Positions 1 to 7,615 are shown, numbered from the stretch's first letter. The stretch is 17,606 bases of DNA from H111-94 sp034436045 (GCA_034436045.1 DAOTVZ010000093.1:1-17606); one strand, 5' to 3'. Notes: a model not told the origin generated them from the letters alone. Numbers and translations are program-made.

Positions 1-12
1 GGGCGTGATGAA
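1..12. repeat. Partial palindromic repeat at window edge
   Basis: The window opens with gggcgtgatgaa, which matches the first 12 bases of the palindromic core seen at 96-107. The sequence then diverges into an A/T-rich stretch (gaaatttctccc) that resembles the hairpin at 11438-11475. It is probably the edge of another member of the same dispersed repeat family, cut by the window boundary. Confidence 0.45.
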
Positions 13-47
13 GAAATTTCTCCCTGAAACCGGCAATGGCATCGTGC

Positions 48-120
48 CGTAGGGGCGTGATTCATCACGCCCTGAGAGCCGTGCGACGGGCGTAAGGGCG
101 TGATGAATCACGCCCCTACG
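48..120. repeat. Inverted pair of REP-like palindromic repeats
   Basis: Two 26-bp units, 48-73 and 95-120, are exact reverse complements of each other, separated by 21 bp. Each unit is itself a near-perfect palindrome: gggcgtgat, two central bases, then atcacgccc (53-72 and 96-115). Each is extended on one outer side by cgtag or ctacg. This is the architecture of REP/BIME elements. A 15-bp half of the unit recurs at 10342-10356, and a differently centred relative lies inside a coding sequence at 7756-7780. The pair lies upstream of the thuA promoter in the non-coding 5' part of the window, and no gene was recognised in 1-191. Confidence 0.75.
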
Positions 121-191
121 AAAGGACGTATGAGAGTTTGCCTATCGGGTGCTTTCTGATAGATTATGAGATGTTGTGCAAGTAGCTGGCT

Positions 192-220
192 TTGGCAAGG
201 GCCGTGTGAGGTGATATAAA
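192..220 (+). promoter_or_regulatory. Sigma-70-type promoter for thuA
   Basis: TTGGCA at 192-197 and TATAAA at 215-220 are separated by exactly 17 bp, each one mismatch from consensus. Transcription would begin near 227, giving a leader of about 63 nt to the ATG at 290. This argues against the in-frame GTG at 227 as translation start unless the mRNA is leaderless. Confidence 0.65.
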
Positions 221-289
221 GAAAAGGTGAGCAAACTGCGTTGCCTGTGGTGGGCAAACGCGAAGCTGACTAGAAAAAGTAGGGAAGCA

Positions 290-1012
290 ATGACAACACC
301 TTTGCGCGTAACGGTATGGAACGAATATCGGCATGAGAGGATGCATAAAGAGGTCGCTGATATTTACCCCGAAGGCATCCACACGACTATTGCCAACGCT
401 TTACGGCAGTCTGGCTATGACGTGCGGACGGCTACGCTGGATGAGCCGGAACATGGATTGACGCAAGACGTGCTGAATACGACCGATGTGCTGACATGGT
501 GGGGACACATGTACCATAAAGATGTCAGTGATGAGATTGTCGAGCGTGTCTATCAGCGTGTGCTGGATGGCATGGGGCTGATTGTGCTGCATTCCGGGCA
601 TTTCTCAAAGATTTTCAGGAAGTTGATGGGGACAACCTGCAACCTCAAATGGCGCGAGAGCGGCGACCGCGAGCGGTTGTGGGTGGTCGCGCCGGGTCAT
701 CCGATCACCGAGGGATTGGGTGAGTATATCGAGATTGACCATGAAGAGATGTATGGCGAGCATTTTGATATTCCTGCGCCGGAGACGCTGGTCTTTGTAA
801 GCTGGTTTACCGGCGGCGAGGTCTTCCGTAGCGGTTGCTGCTACACACGCGGGCGTGGCAAAATCTTCTATTTCCGCCCCGGTCACGAGACGTTGCCCAC
901 GTATTATCATCCCGACGTGCAGCGCGTTATCAGCAATGCGGTACGCTGGGCCGCTCCCATCCCAGGAGCCGAGCGGGTCTTCGGCAATACTCCAGCTTTG
1001 GAATATAAGTAA
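290..1012 (+). CDS. thuA: ThuA-family trehalose utilisation protein
   Basis: The 240-residue product matches the ThuA family along its whole length. It has the N-terminal VTVWNEYRHE strand, IYPEGIHTTIA near 25-35, EPEHGLTQDVL near 52-62, the LIVLHSGHFSKIF block near 98-109, PGHPITEGLG near 135-144, and a C-terminal FYFRPGHETLPTYYHP segment. Family members have a glutamine-amidotransferase-like fold. In rhizobia, ThuA works with the dehydrogenase ThuB in conversion of trehalose and related disaccharides through 3-keto derivatives. No thuB is visible here, so the substrate is uncertain. I chose ATG 290, preceded by agggaag, because the 21 extra residues from GTG 227 are not family-like and 227 coincides with the predicted transcription start. 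It is probably cytoplasmic, as no signal peptide or membrane segment is seen. It is convergent with the MFS gene. Confidence 0.88.
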   Translation: MTTPLRVTVWNEYRHERMHKEVADIYPEGIHTTIANALRQSGYDVRTATLDEPEHGLTQDVLNTTDVLTWWGHMYHKDVSDEIVERVYQRVLDGMGLIVLHSGHFSKIFRKLMGTTCNLKWRESGDRERLWVVAPGHPITEGLGEYIEIDHEEMYGEHFDIPAPETLVFVSWFTGGEVFRSGCCYTRGRGKIFYFRPGHETLPTYYHPDVQRVISNAVRWAAPIPGAERVFGNTPALEYK

Positions 1013-1032
1013 TGAGGTAGTGTATATTATAC

Positions 1033-1098
1033 ATGATAGCATAAAATATATGGAATAGTATTATAAAATATACTATTCCATATATTTTATGCTATCAT
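1033..1098. terminator. Perfect 29-bp inverted repeat between convergent genes
   Basis: 1033-1061 and 1070-1098 are perfect reverse complements (29 bp each) with an 8-nt loop, in the 92-bp gap between convergent thuA and the MFS gene. The stem is very AT-rich, unlike the surrounding genes. Position and symmetry suit a bidirectional transcription terminator. The arm length and perfection, and the lack of a GC-rich base, are unusual for an intrinsic terminator, so a small mobile hairpin or MITE remnant is an alternative. Confidence 0.55.
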
Positions 1099-1104
1099 CT
1101 GTTA

Positions 1105-2565
1105 TTACGGCGATACTTCATCCAGACGTTTGTTACGTGTGGCGACGCCGAATTGGGCGATGATGGCTGAGACGACGAGGCAACCGCCGATAATCAGGAA
1201 GGTGGTCAGGGTACCGAGGACGGGGATGAGCGGCGCGATGACCAGGATGCCGATGCCACCGCCGACATGCCCGATACCATCAACCAGCGCGAAGCCGGTG
1301 GCGCGGGCGCGGGTAGGATAATTCTCGGTAGACCAGGTGTAGGACATAGGCACCCAGAGGTTGAAGCCGAAGAACAGAATAATGGAGCCGATGGCGGCAA
1401 TTGCAAAGTTGCCGGTGCCACTCAGGGCGATCATGATACCGCCGATCAGCGTCAGCACGGCAGAGATTGGTAGCCAGTATTTACGCTCCATGTTCTCGCC
1501 AATCGCGTAGGCGACAATTGCACAGAGAATGAAACCCAGTGTACCGATAGCTGCAATCAGGCCGGCTTCGGGGGGAGGATACTTCAGACCGGCCAGCAGG
1601 CTTGTCAGGCCGGCGGCGATAGCGTAGACGGTAATGTAGCCGATGAGCCAGACGAAGAGCAGCAGGATGGTACGTCGCAGATAGAGGCCATTGCTGAAAA
1701 TCTCCGCGTAGGACATCTTCTCGCTTTCTACCTGCACCGGTATCTCTGCGGCGGGTGGTGGCAGGGTGGTGCGGCGAGTGGCGTGGCGTTCCATCTCGGT
1801 GACGACCCGGTCTGCCTCATCAATACGCCCGCGCGTGATGAGCCAGCGCGGCGATTCGGGCAGTTGTACACGTAGCAGAATGCCGATTAGAGCCAGAAGC
1901 GCGCCAATGGCATACATGACTTTCCATCCATAAGTAAAACCAGGCCCTGCTATGGCGAATGGTAATCCGTCGGGGAATGGAGTTGGGGGGGTTGTCAAAA
2001 AGAGGCCGAGCCAGATGCCGAAAAAGGCTCCCAGCGAAGACATAATAAAGACCATCGAAGTATACCTGGCGCGACCTGTGTGCGGAGCAACCTCATTGAT
2101 ATAGGTATTGACGAGGGCCAGGTCTGCGCCGATGCCGATGCCGGTGATGGTGCGTGCAATGACAAAATTGGTATAGTCTCCTACCAGTGCTGTATACAGC
2201 GAGCCGATACCGGTGAGAAGCATCGTCACCAGCAGCATGTCGCGTCTGCCAAACCTGTCGGCCAGTGGACTGAGGACGAGCGTGCCGATGACATAGCCCA
2301 CCAGGTTCAGCAGAACAGGCAGACCGAGATAGTTTGCCGCGTTGAGCGGTGTGCAGCCATTGATGATCTGCGTACAGGTTTGGATGAACGAGACATTGAT
2401 GTCAAAGATGTCGAAAAAGGTGAACAGGAAACCCACGCCAATGATGCCGATGTACAGATAGGGAAGCGACCAGACCGGGATGCGATCCTGCCGTGCAATA
2501 ATAGCGGCAGCGGAACTGCGCGAACCGGCCCCAGAGAGGGGAATGGAAGAACCTCCTGATGCCAT
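1105..2565 (-). CDS. MFS transporter, sugar-porter-like (12 TM)
   Basis: This 486-residue integral membrane protein belongs to the major facilitator superfamily. Visible motifs are a TM1 region with FFDIFD (about 50-55), the loop 2-3 motif DRFGRR (103-108), the GIGIGADLALVNTYINE segment of TM4 (about 143-158), and PESPRWL (236-242), which ends the N-terminal half in sugar-porter and related families. The long cytoplasmic loop follows at about 243-285, then six more hydrophobic segments. The start ATG at 2565 has a strong aaaggagt ribosome site. It diverges from the IclR gene and shares its palindrome-rich control region. Related porters carry sugars, aromatic acids or nicotinate, and the neighbouring aryl-CoA-type genes make an organic acid plausible. 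The substrate is an inference only. Confidence 0.85.
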   Translation of the reverse strand: MASGGSSIPLSGAGSRSSAAAIIARQDRIPVWSLPYLYIGIIGVGFLFTFFDIFDINVSFIQTCTQIINGCTPLNAANYLGLPVLLNLVGYVIGTLVLSPLADRFGRRDMLLVTMLLTGIGSLYTALVGDYTNFVIARTITGIGIGADLALVNTYINEVAPHTGRARYTSMVFIMSSLGAFFGIWLGLFLTTPPTPFPDGLPFAIAGPGFTYGWKVMYAIGALLALIGILLRVQLPESPRWLITRGRIDEADRVVTEMERHATRRTTLPPPAAEIPVQVESEKMSYAEIFSNGLYLRRTILLLFVWLIGYITVYAIAAGLTSLLAGLKYPPPEAGLIAAIGTLGFILCAIVAYAIGENMERKYWLPISAVLTLIGGIMIALSGTGNFAIAAIGSIILFFGFNLWVPMSYTWSTENYPTRARATGFALVDGIGHVGGGIGILVIAPLIPVLGTLTTFLIIGGCLVVSAIIAQFGVATRNKRLDEVSP

Positions 2566-2634
2566 ACGATACTCCTTTCAAAACATGAGGCAATGTTTAC
2601 AGGTTGCCAGGTAGCATGTATGCCGCGCGTTGCA

Positions 2635-2774
2635 GATAGAGTGCCATACTCTATCCGCATAAAGGAAAGGTTCGTCAGAGAGAACAAGCTGTTCTCTCTT
2701 TGGAACAAGTATGCCTGATCAGGTTATATAATGTCAAGAGGTACTTGACAGACGTGTGGAAAATCAGGCATACT
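2635..2774. promoter_or_regulatory. Divergent control region with three palindromes
   Basis: The gap between the divergent MFS and IclR genes holds three clear inverted repeats. GATAGAGT and ACTCTATC lie at 2635-2642 and 2648-2655. A 10-bp arm pair, AGAGAGAACA and TGTTCTCTCT, lies at 2677-2686 and 2690-2699. A wide 12-bp pair, AGTATGCCTGAT and ATCAGGCATACT, lies at 2708-2719 and 2763-2774 and brackets the -35 of the IclR promoter, its second arm covering the -10. IclR proteins commonly bind palindromes and autoregulate, so these are candidate operators controlling both directions. Confidence 0.5.
2745..2774 (+). promoter_or_regulatory. Promoter of the iclR-type operon
   Basis: A perfect TTGACA at 2745-2750 is followed after 18 bp by CATACT (2769-2774), a 4/6 match to the -10. 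The -10 is embedded in the right arm of the 2708-2774 inverted repeat, which fits autorepression. Initiation would fall near 2781. Confidence 0.55.
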
Positions 2775-2819
2775 GTTCTTATGGTAGGACGAAATGTTCA
2801 ACAGAATGAACAGGAACCG

Positions 2820-3596
2820 ATGGGCCAGGCTATATCCACTCCGGCTCCGATGGTAGAGCGCGCTTTTCGCCTGCTTGATCTGCTGAGCCTCTCTGAGGAG
2901 GGCCTGACACTTTCGGAGTTGGCACGGGCTTTGGAGATGAGCAAGAGTAGTGTACATGGCCTGCTCAGGACGTTGGAGAATAATAGCGTGATTGAGCAGG
3001 CGGAGGAGCGGCGCTATGTGCTGGGGCCGCATCTCTATGACCTGGCGCGAGCAGCGATGCAGCATGCCGGTCTGCGGCGTTTTGCATTACCGGCGATGGA
3101 ACGCTTAGCCGGCATATGTTGTGAAACAGTTTTTCTAGGGCGTATTGAGCAGGAGCATGTACGCATTATTGAAAGTGTCGAAGCTGGCGGCGATTCTCCC
3201 CTGTTCCACATCACGGCTCCGCGTGGGACGCGCGTGCCGTTGTTGGCGGGAGCTATCGGGCGCGTTGTGCTGGCCTGCTGGTCGCCGGAGCAGCGCAGTG
3301 CATTCCTGCGCGAGAGAACCTTGCCACAATTTACGGTGCATTCAATTACTGATCCGGTGGCATTTCTGGAGGCCGTTGCTGAGACAGAGCAGTCAGGTGT
3401 TGGTATTGATCACGAAGAGTATCTAACAGGCGTCAATGCCGTTGCTGCACCGATCTATGGTGTGGGCAAGGCTTTAGTCGCCCTTTTATGGATAGTTGGT
3501 TTTGCTTCACGCTTCGATGACGAGGCAATGCAGCGTGCTGCGCAACACTTGCGGGCTGAGGCTCTGGAAATCTCGCGGCTGCTTGGAATGCGCTGA
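2820..3596 (+). CDS. IclR-family transcriptional regulator
   Basis: From ATG 2820 the product is 258 residues, the usual IclR length. The N-terminal winged helix-turn-helix includes LTLSELARALEMSKSSVHGLL and the wing ERRYVLGPHLYDL. The C-terminal effector-binding domain shows the PRGTRVPLLAGAIGRV-type segment, SGVGIDHEEYLTGVNAVAAPI, and a closing LLG helix. ATG 2820 has a short aggaa just upstream. ATG 2781 is in frame but has no ribosome site and lies at the predicted transcription start. IclR proteins often control aromatic or carbon-source catabolic genes next to them. Here the gene heads the hydroxylase/ligase run (59-nt gap to the next gene) and diverges from an MFS transporter, so it is the likely local regulator. 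The inducer cannot be read from sequence. Confidence 0.88.
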   Translation: MGQAISTPAPMVERAFRLLDLLSLSEEGLTLSELARALEMSKSSVHGLLRTLENNSVIEQAEERRYVLGPHLYDLARAAMQHAGLRRFALPAMERLAGICCETVFLGRIEQEHVRIIESVEAGGDSPLFHITAPRGTRVPLLAGAIGRVVLACWSPEQRSAFLRERTLPQFTVHSITDPVAFLEAVAETEQSGVGIDHEEYLTGVNAVAAPIYGVGKALVALLWIVGFASRFDDEAMQRAAQHLRAEALEISRLLGMR

Positions 3597-3655
3597 CGCT
3601 GCTGCTGCACTGATGACGTATGGACGTTGTTATGGCGGGAAGGAGGCTATGCTTG

Positions 3656-4138
3656 ATGCGCGAACTTATCACGCTGCATGTGAATGGCGAACAGCATGAT
3701 GTGGCGATCATTCCGCATCACACGCTGCTGGAGGTGCTGCGCGAGGATATGGGTCTGATCGGCACCAAGCACGGCTGTGAACTGGGCGAATGTGGGGCCT
3801 GTACCGTGCTGCTAGATGGAATGCCCGTGCTGTCCTGCCTCACGCTGGCAATTGAGGCTCAGGGCCATGAAATTGTGACAGTTGAAGGACTGGAACGCAA
3901 CGGCAAATTACATCCCCTGCAAGAGACCTTTGCCGAACTGGGCGCGGCACAATGCGGCTACTGCACGCCCGGTATGTTGCTCTCCGGTGCGGCTCTGCTT
4001 GAAACAACATCCGTGCCGACACGCGAGCAGATCAAAGAGGCGCTGGCGGGTAATCTGTGTCGTTGTACGGGCTACACCAAGATTTATGAAGCGGTAGAGG
4101 AAGCGGCTGCACGGATGCAGCGTGGAGGTAAGCTATGA
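3656..4138 (+). CDS. Molybdenum hydroxylase 2Fe-2S subunit
   Basis: This is the small iron-sulfur subunit of a xanthine oxidase-family molybdoenzyme (CoxS/HcrC type), 160 residues. All eight cluster cysteines are present: C41, C46, C49 and C61 of the plant-ferredoxin-like N-terminal domain, and C100, C103, C135 and C137 of the helical C-terminal domain (CGYC and CRCTG). It passes electrons between the molybdenum site and the flavin or extra iron-sulfur site of its partners. The start at ATG 3656 sits 9 nt after a strong aggagg (3641-3646). In-frame ATGs at 3620 and 3632 would add residues unlike the family. Its stop overlaps the next start by 4 nt (ATGA), indicating translational coupling. 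Family assignment is secure, but substrate is not set by this subunit. Confidence 0.93.
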   Translation: MRELITLHVNGEQHDVAIIPHHTLLEVLREDMGLIGTKHGCELGECGACTVLLDGMPVLSCLTLAIEAQGHEIVTVEGLERNGKLHPLQETFAELGAAQCGYCTPGMLLSGAALLETTSVPTREQIKEALAGNLCRCTGYTKIYEAVEEAAARMQRGGKL

Positions 4139-6597
4139 CGATTTCGCTGGATACCCCCAAAAAACAACAGTATCGCGTGGTCGGCACGCCGCGTCCCAAA
4201 GTCGATGCCTATAACAAAGTGACCGGGCGCGCTCTCTATGCTGATGACATTATGCTGCCACGCATGGTCTACGGTCGCATCCTGCGCTCACCTCATCCGC
4301 ACGCGCGCATCCTCTCGATCAACGCCCGCCGCGCTTTAGAGCTACCGGGCGTGCTGGCGGTGCTGACCGGTGAGGACCTGCCGCGTCGCTACGGTATTCT
4401 GCCATCCAGCCAGGACGAATACGCGCTGGCCGTTGAGAAGGTGCGCTACGTTGGCGATCCCGTTGCCGCCGTAGCTGCGCTTGACCCGGACATTCTGGAC
4501 GAGGCGCTCAAGCTGATCGAGGTCGAATACGAAGTGCTACCGGCATTGATGTCGATTGATGAGGCGCTGGCACACCCCGAAGTTAAGATCAATGATGAGG
4601 CGCGCATCGGCAATATTCACAAGGCTGTCTCGTATGAGTTTGGCGACATGGAGGCTGGCTTTGCCGCAGCGGATTACGTGCGCGAGGACTGGTTTTACTA
4701 CGAAGGCAACAATCATGCGCCGATGGAGGCTCATGCCTGTGTGGCCTCGTGGGAGCCGAATCCGAGCGACCCGGTGGGGGGCAAGCTGACCCTCTGGTCC
4801 TCGACGCAGACGCCGCATTACGTGCATCGGGAAGTGAGCAAGGTACTGAATGTGCCACCTTCGCATGTTCGCGTCATCGCGCCCAACGTCGGCGGCGGCT
4901 TTGGCGGCAAGACCGATCCTTTCTCGCACGAAATCTGTGCCTGCGAACTCTCGCGTCGCCTGGGACGGCCCGTCAAGATCACCTGCACGCGCGAAGAGGT
5001 CTTCCTGCTGCATCGTGGACGCCATCCCGTCAAAATGTGGATTAAGACAGGTGTCAAGCGCGACGGCACAATTACAGCTATGCATTTCCGCTCGTTTCTG
5101 GATGGCGGCGCGTATGGCTCCTACGGTATAGCAACGACCTATTATACCGGTGCTTTGCAGACTGTCACCTATAAAGTTCCCTGCTACAAGTTCGAGGGTA
5201 TGCGTATCTTCACCAACAAGCCGCCGTGTGGCCCCAAGCGCGGGCATGGCACGACGCAGCCGCGCTACGCCGTCGAGGTACACATGGATAAGCTCGCGCA
5301 TGACCTTGAGATGGACCCCGTAGCATTTCGCCTGCACAATCTGATTGAACCATACACACGCACGGTGAACGGATTACGCATTACCAGTTGTGCGCTGGAC
5401 GAATGTCTGCACAAGGTAGTAGAACGCTCAGGCTGGCGCGAGTTCCGGCAGACGAAACTTCTTACGGCGTCACAGGGATCGGTCAAGCGCGGCATGGGAA
5501 TAGCCGCTTCGAGCTACATTTGTGGCGCGGGCAAGCCGATTTACTGGAATGATATGCCGCACTCTGCGGTGCAGATACGCTTAGATCGTGGTGGTGGCGT
5601 CACTGTATATTGTGGCTCGACCGATATAGGACAAGGCTCAACCTCTGTGCTGGCCTACGTAGTGGCCGAGGAACTGGGTATCGCGCCGGAGATCATACAT
5701 CTTGAGACGGCTGACACTACACTCACTCCCGTTGATCTCGGCTCCTATTCCAGCCGCGTAACATTTATGGCGGGCAACGCGGCTATCGCGGCTGCAAAAC
5801 AGTTAAAAGAGAAGCTTTTCACTGTTGCGGCTGAGTTTCTCAAGGTGCCGGTGGAGCGCCTGGAGGCGGCTGAGGGTGTGATCTATGACGGCGACGATCC
5901 TGGGCTGACACTACCGTTTGCCAGAGCGATACAACTGGCGGAGGAACGCTATGGTGCGCTGGTAGCTGCCGGTTCATACAAGCCACCGGAGGACCTGGGT
6001 GGCAATTACAAGGGCGCGGGCGTCGGCCCTTCACCGGCTTACTCCTACTCGGCCTGCGTAGCGCAGGTCGCTGTCGATGAGGAGACGGGCGAGATTACGG
6101 TTGAGAAACTGTGGCTGGCGCACGATGTTGGTCAGGCCATCAATCCTCTGCTGGTGGCCGGACAGGTCGAAGGCGGCGCGTATATGGGCTTTAGCGAAGC
6201 AGTGATGGAGCAGCAAATCTTCCGCAAGGGACGACATAAGATACCTTCGCTGCTCGACTACAAGCTGCCGACCACGCTGGATACACCAGAGATTGAGACG
6301 ATTCTGGTGGAGGCACCTGACCGCGAGGGGCCATTTGGCGCGAAGGAGGCCGGTCAGGGACCCCTCAATCCCGTCATTCCGGCGATTGCCAATGCTGTCT
6401 ATGATGCTATCGGTGTGCGTATCGATGAAACACCGCTAACGCCGGATAAGGTACTGCGCGCGCTCAATGCTGTGCATGGTAAGTCCGGTCAATATACGGG
6501 CGTGAAACCGGTGGCGGCACCGGAGCCATGGCCGACGCGATTAGTCAAGTGGCAGCCGCGCGCGGATGAGAATGTGAGTGAAGGGAGGAATGGCTGA
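4135..6597 (+). CDS. Molybdenum hydroxylase catalytic (Mo) subunit, HBCR-like
   Basis: This 820-residue large subunit of the xanthine oxidase family binds the molybdopterin cofactor. Visible features are the N-terminal alpha/beta hammerhead region (KVTGRALYADDI, then RSPHPHARI), the conserved Gln of STQTP (Q225), the cofactor loop GGGFGGK (253-259), the PPCGPKRGHG segment (363-372), and DIGQGS in the second cofactor domain. From memory, the GAYGSYGI, PPCG.RGHG and DIGQGS wording resembles the alpha subunit of 4-hydroxybenzoyl-CoA reductase more than xanthine dehydrogenase or CoxL; it lacks the CoxL active-site loop with AYRCSFR. In the C-terminal motif GAKEAGQGPL, Gln741 occupies the place of the usual catalytic Glu. 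It is longer than HBCR alpha, with a roughly 45-residue tail. It overlaps both neighbours (4 nt and 1 nt). Confidence 0.9.
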   Translation: MTISLDTPKKQQYRVVGTPRPKVDAYNKVTGRALYADDIMLPRMVYGRILRSPHPHARILSINARRALELPGVLAVLTGEDLPRRYGILPSSQDEYALAVEKVRYVGDPVAAVAALDPDILDEALKLIEVEYEVLPALMSIDEALAHPEVKINDEARIGNIHKAVSYEFGDMEAGFAAADYVREDWFYYEGNNHAPMEAHACVASWEPNPSDPVGGKLTLWSSTQTPHYVHREVSKVLNVPPSHVRVIAPNVGGGFGGKTDPFSHEICACELSRRLGRPVKITCTREEVFLLHRGRHPVKMWIKTGVKRDGTITAMHFRSFLDGGAYGSYGIATTYYTGALQTVTYKVPCYKFEGMRIFTNKPPCGPKRGHGTTQPRYAVEVHMDKLAHDLEMDPVAFRLHNLIEPYTRTVNGLRITSCALDECLHKVVERSGWREFRQTKLLTASQGSVKRGMGIAASSYICGAGKPIYWNDMPHSAVQIRLDRGGGVTVYCGSTDIGQGSTSVLAYVVAEELGIAPEIIHLETADTTLTPVDLGSYSSRVTFMAGNAAIAAAKQLKEKLFTVAAEFLKVPVERLEAAEGVIYDGDDPGLTLPFARAIQLAEERYGALVAAGSYKPPEDLGGNYKGAGVGPSPAYSYSACVAQVAVDEETGEITVEKLWLAHDVGQAINPLLVAGQVEGGAYMGFSEAVMEQQIFRKGRHKIPSLLDYKLPTTLDTPEIETILVEAPDREGPFGAKEAGQGPLNPVIPAIANAVYDAIGVRIDETPLTPDKVLRALNAVHGKSGQYTGVKPVAAPEPWPTRLVKWQPRADENVSEGRNG

Positions 6598-7580
6598 TGT
6601 TACGCTTGCCCCCATTTCGCTATCTCGCCCCGACCAGTCTAAGGGAGGCAGCCCATCTGCTGGCCGAAGAGGGTGAGCGGGCCATGCTGGTCGCGGGCGG
6701 GACAGACCTCTATCCCAACATGAAGCGACGCCAATTCACGCCGCCGGTGCTGATCGGTTTGCGCGGTATTGCCCGCCTCAAGCATATCAGTGGCACGCCG
6801 GAGCAAGGGTTACGTATCGGCGCGATGGTCACATTGACCACACTGGCTGAGCATCCCATGATTCAGCAATACTATACTGCGCTGTCTACCGCTGCCAACT
6901 CTATCTCCACGCCGCAATTGCGCAATATGGGCACGATTGGCGGAAATCTGCTGCTGGATACGCGCTGCAACTATTACGACCAGACCGAGTTCTGGCGGCA
7001 CTCTATCGGCTATTGCATGAAGAAGGACGGAGAGATTTGCCTCGTCGCCCCCGGTAGCCCGCGCTGCTGGGCCATTTCGTCCGCCGATAGCGCCCCCGTG
7101 CTGGTCAGCCTCAATGCACAGGTGCGTCTGGTGAGTGAGCGGGGTGAGCGCATAATTCCGGTACGGGAACTTTTCCGCGACGATGGCATGCGTCCCTATA
7201 CGAGGCAGCAGGATGAGATACTGGTGGAGGTATTGTTGCCGCCTGCCGATGGCTGGCAGAGCGTGTACATGAAGCTGCGACGGCGTGGCTCCTTTGATTT
7301 TCCCATTCTGGGCGTGGCGGCGGCGCTGCGTCTGGCGGAAGATCAGACGGTGCAGGAGGCGCGACTGGTGCTGGGTGCGGTGGCTTCGCATCCGGTAGAG
7401 GTATCGGAGGCATCGTTGCTGGTGGGTCAACGCCTCGCACCTGATGTGATCTCGCAGGTTGCGACGCTGGCGGCCAAACGCGCGAAACCGCTGGATAACG
7501 CTGATCTGACCATCAACTACCGCAAACAGGTCACGCCCGTGTATGTGCGACGCGCGCTAGCGCAATTTGTGAAGGCATAA
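6597..7580 (+). CDS. FAD subunit with HBCR-type four-cysteine loop
   Basis: This 327-residue flavin subunit of the molybdenum hydroxylase has the FAD-binding AGGTDL (33-38) and the second FAD motif NMGTIGGNLL. Directly after it come C124, C140, C148 and C157 (spacing C-x15-C-x7-C-x8-C), in the context DTRCNYYDQTEFWR and GYCMKK. This insertion is characteristic of the beta subunit of 4-hydroxybenzoyl-CoA reductase (HcrB), where the four cysteines bind an extra [4Fe-4S] cluster that feeds low-potential electrons toward the molybdenum site. Ordinary xanthine or CO dehydrogenase FAD subunits lack it. The start overlaps the previous stop (TGATG) and is preceded by gggagg. The loop is the best evidence that the complex is HBCR-like, although the exact aryl-CoA substrate is inferred. 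Confidence 0.9.
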   Translation: MLRLPPFRYLAPTSLREAAHLLAEEGERAMLVAGGTDLYPNMKRRQFTPPVLIGLRGIARLKHISGTPEQGLRIGAMVTLTTLAEHPMIQQYYTALSTAANSISTPQLRNMGTIGGNLLLDTRCNYYDQTEFWRHSIGYCMKKDGEICLVAPGSPRCWAISSADSAPVLVSLNAQVRLVSERGERIIPVRELFRDDGMRPYTRQQDEILVEVLLPPADGWQSVYMKLRRRGSFDFPILGVAAALRLAEDQTVQEARLVLGAVASHPVEVSEASLLVGQRLAPDVISQVATLAAKRAKPLDNADLTINYRKQVTPVYVRRALAQFVKA

Positions 7581-7615
7581 TGATGCGCTAAGAAAGAAAA
7601 GAGGGATAATGCGTT

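Noticed and set aside
227..289. N-terminal extension of thuA from GTG 227, possibly leaderless
   Set aside because: The promoter at 192-220 places transcription start at about 227. The 21 extra residues do not look like ThuA, and ATG 290 has a ribosome site.
2700..2819. Longer IclR starts at TTG 2700 or ATG 2781
   Set aside because: TTG 2700 lies upstream of the predicted promoter and ATG 2781 coincides with the predicted transcription start without a ribosome site. ATG 2820 gives the usual family length. A leaderless 2781 start is not fully excluded.
4537..5337. 266-codon minus-strand open frame
   Set aside because: It lies wholly inside the molybdenum subunit gene on the other strand, shows no recognisable domain, and is explained as a shadow of the coding frame.
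6810..7430. 206-codon minus-strand open frame
   Set aside because: Antisense to the FAD subunit gene, with low-complexity composition and no family resemblance.
3656..7580. Simple xanthine dehydrogenase or CO dehydrogenase reading of the three-subunit enzyme
   Set aside because: The four-cysteine insertion in the FAD subunit and the HBCR-like motifs of the large subunit, plus the adjacent CoA ligase, fit an aryl-CoA enzyme better. The CoxL active-site loop is absent.
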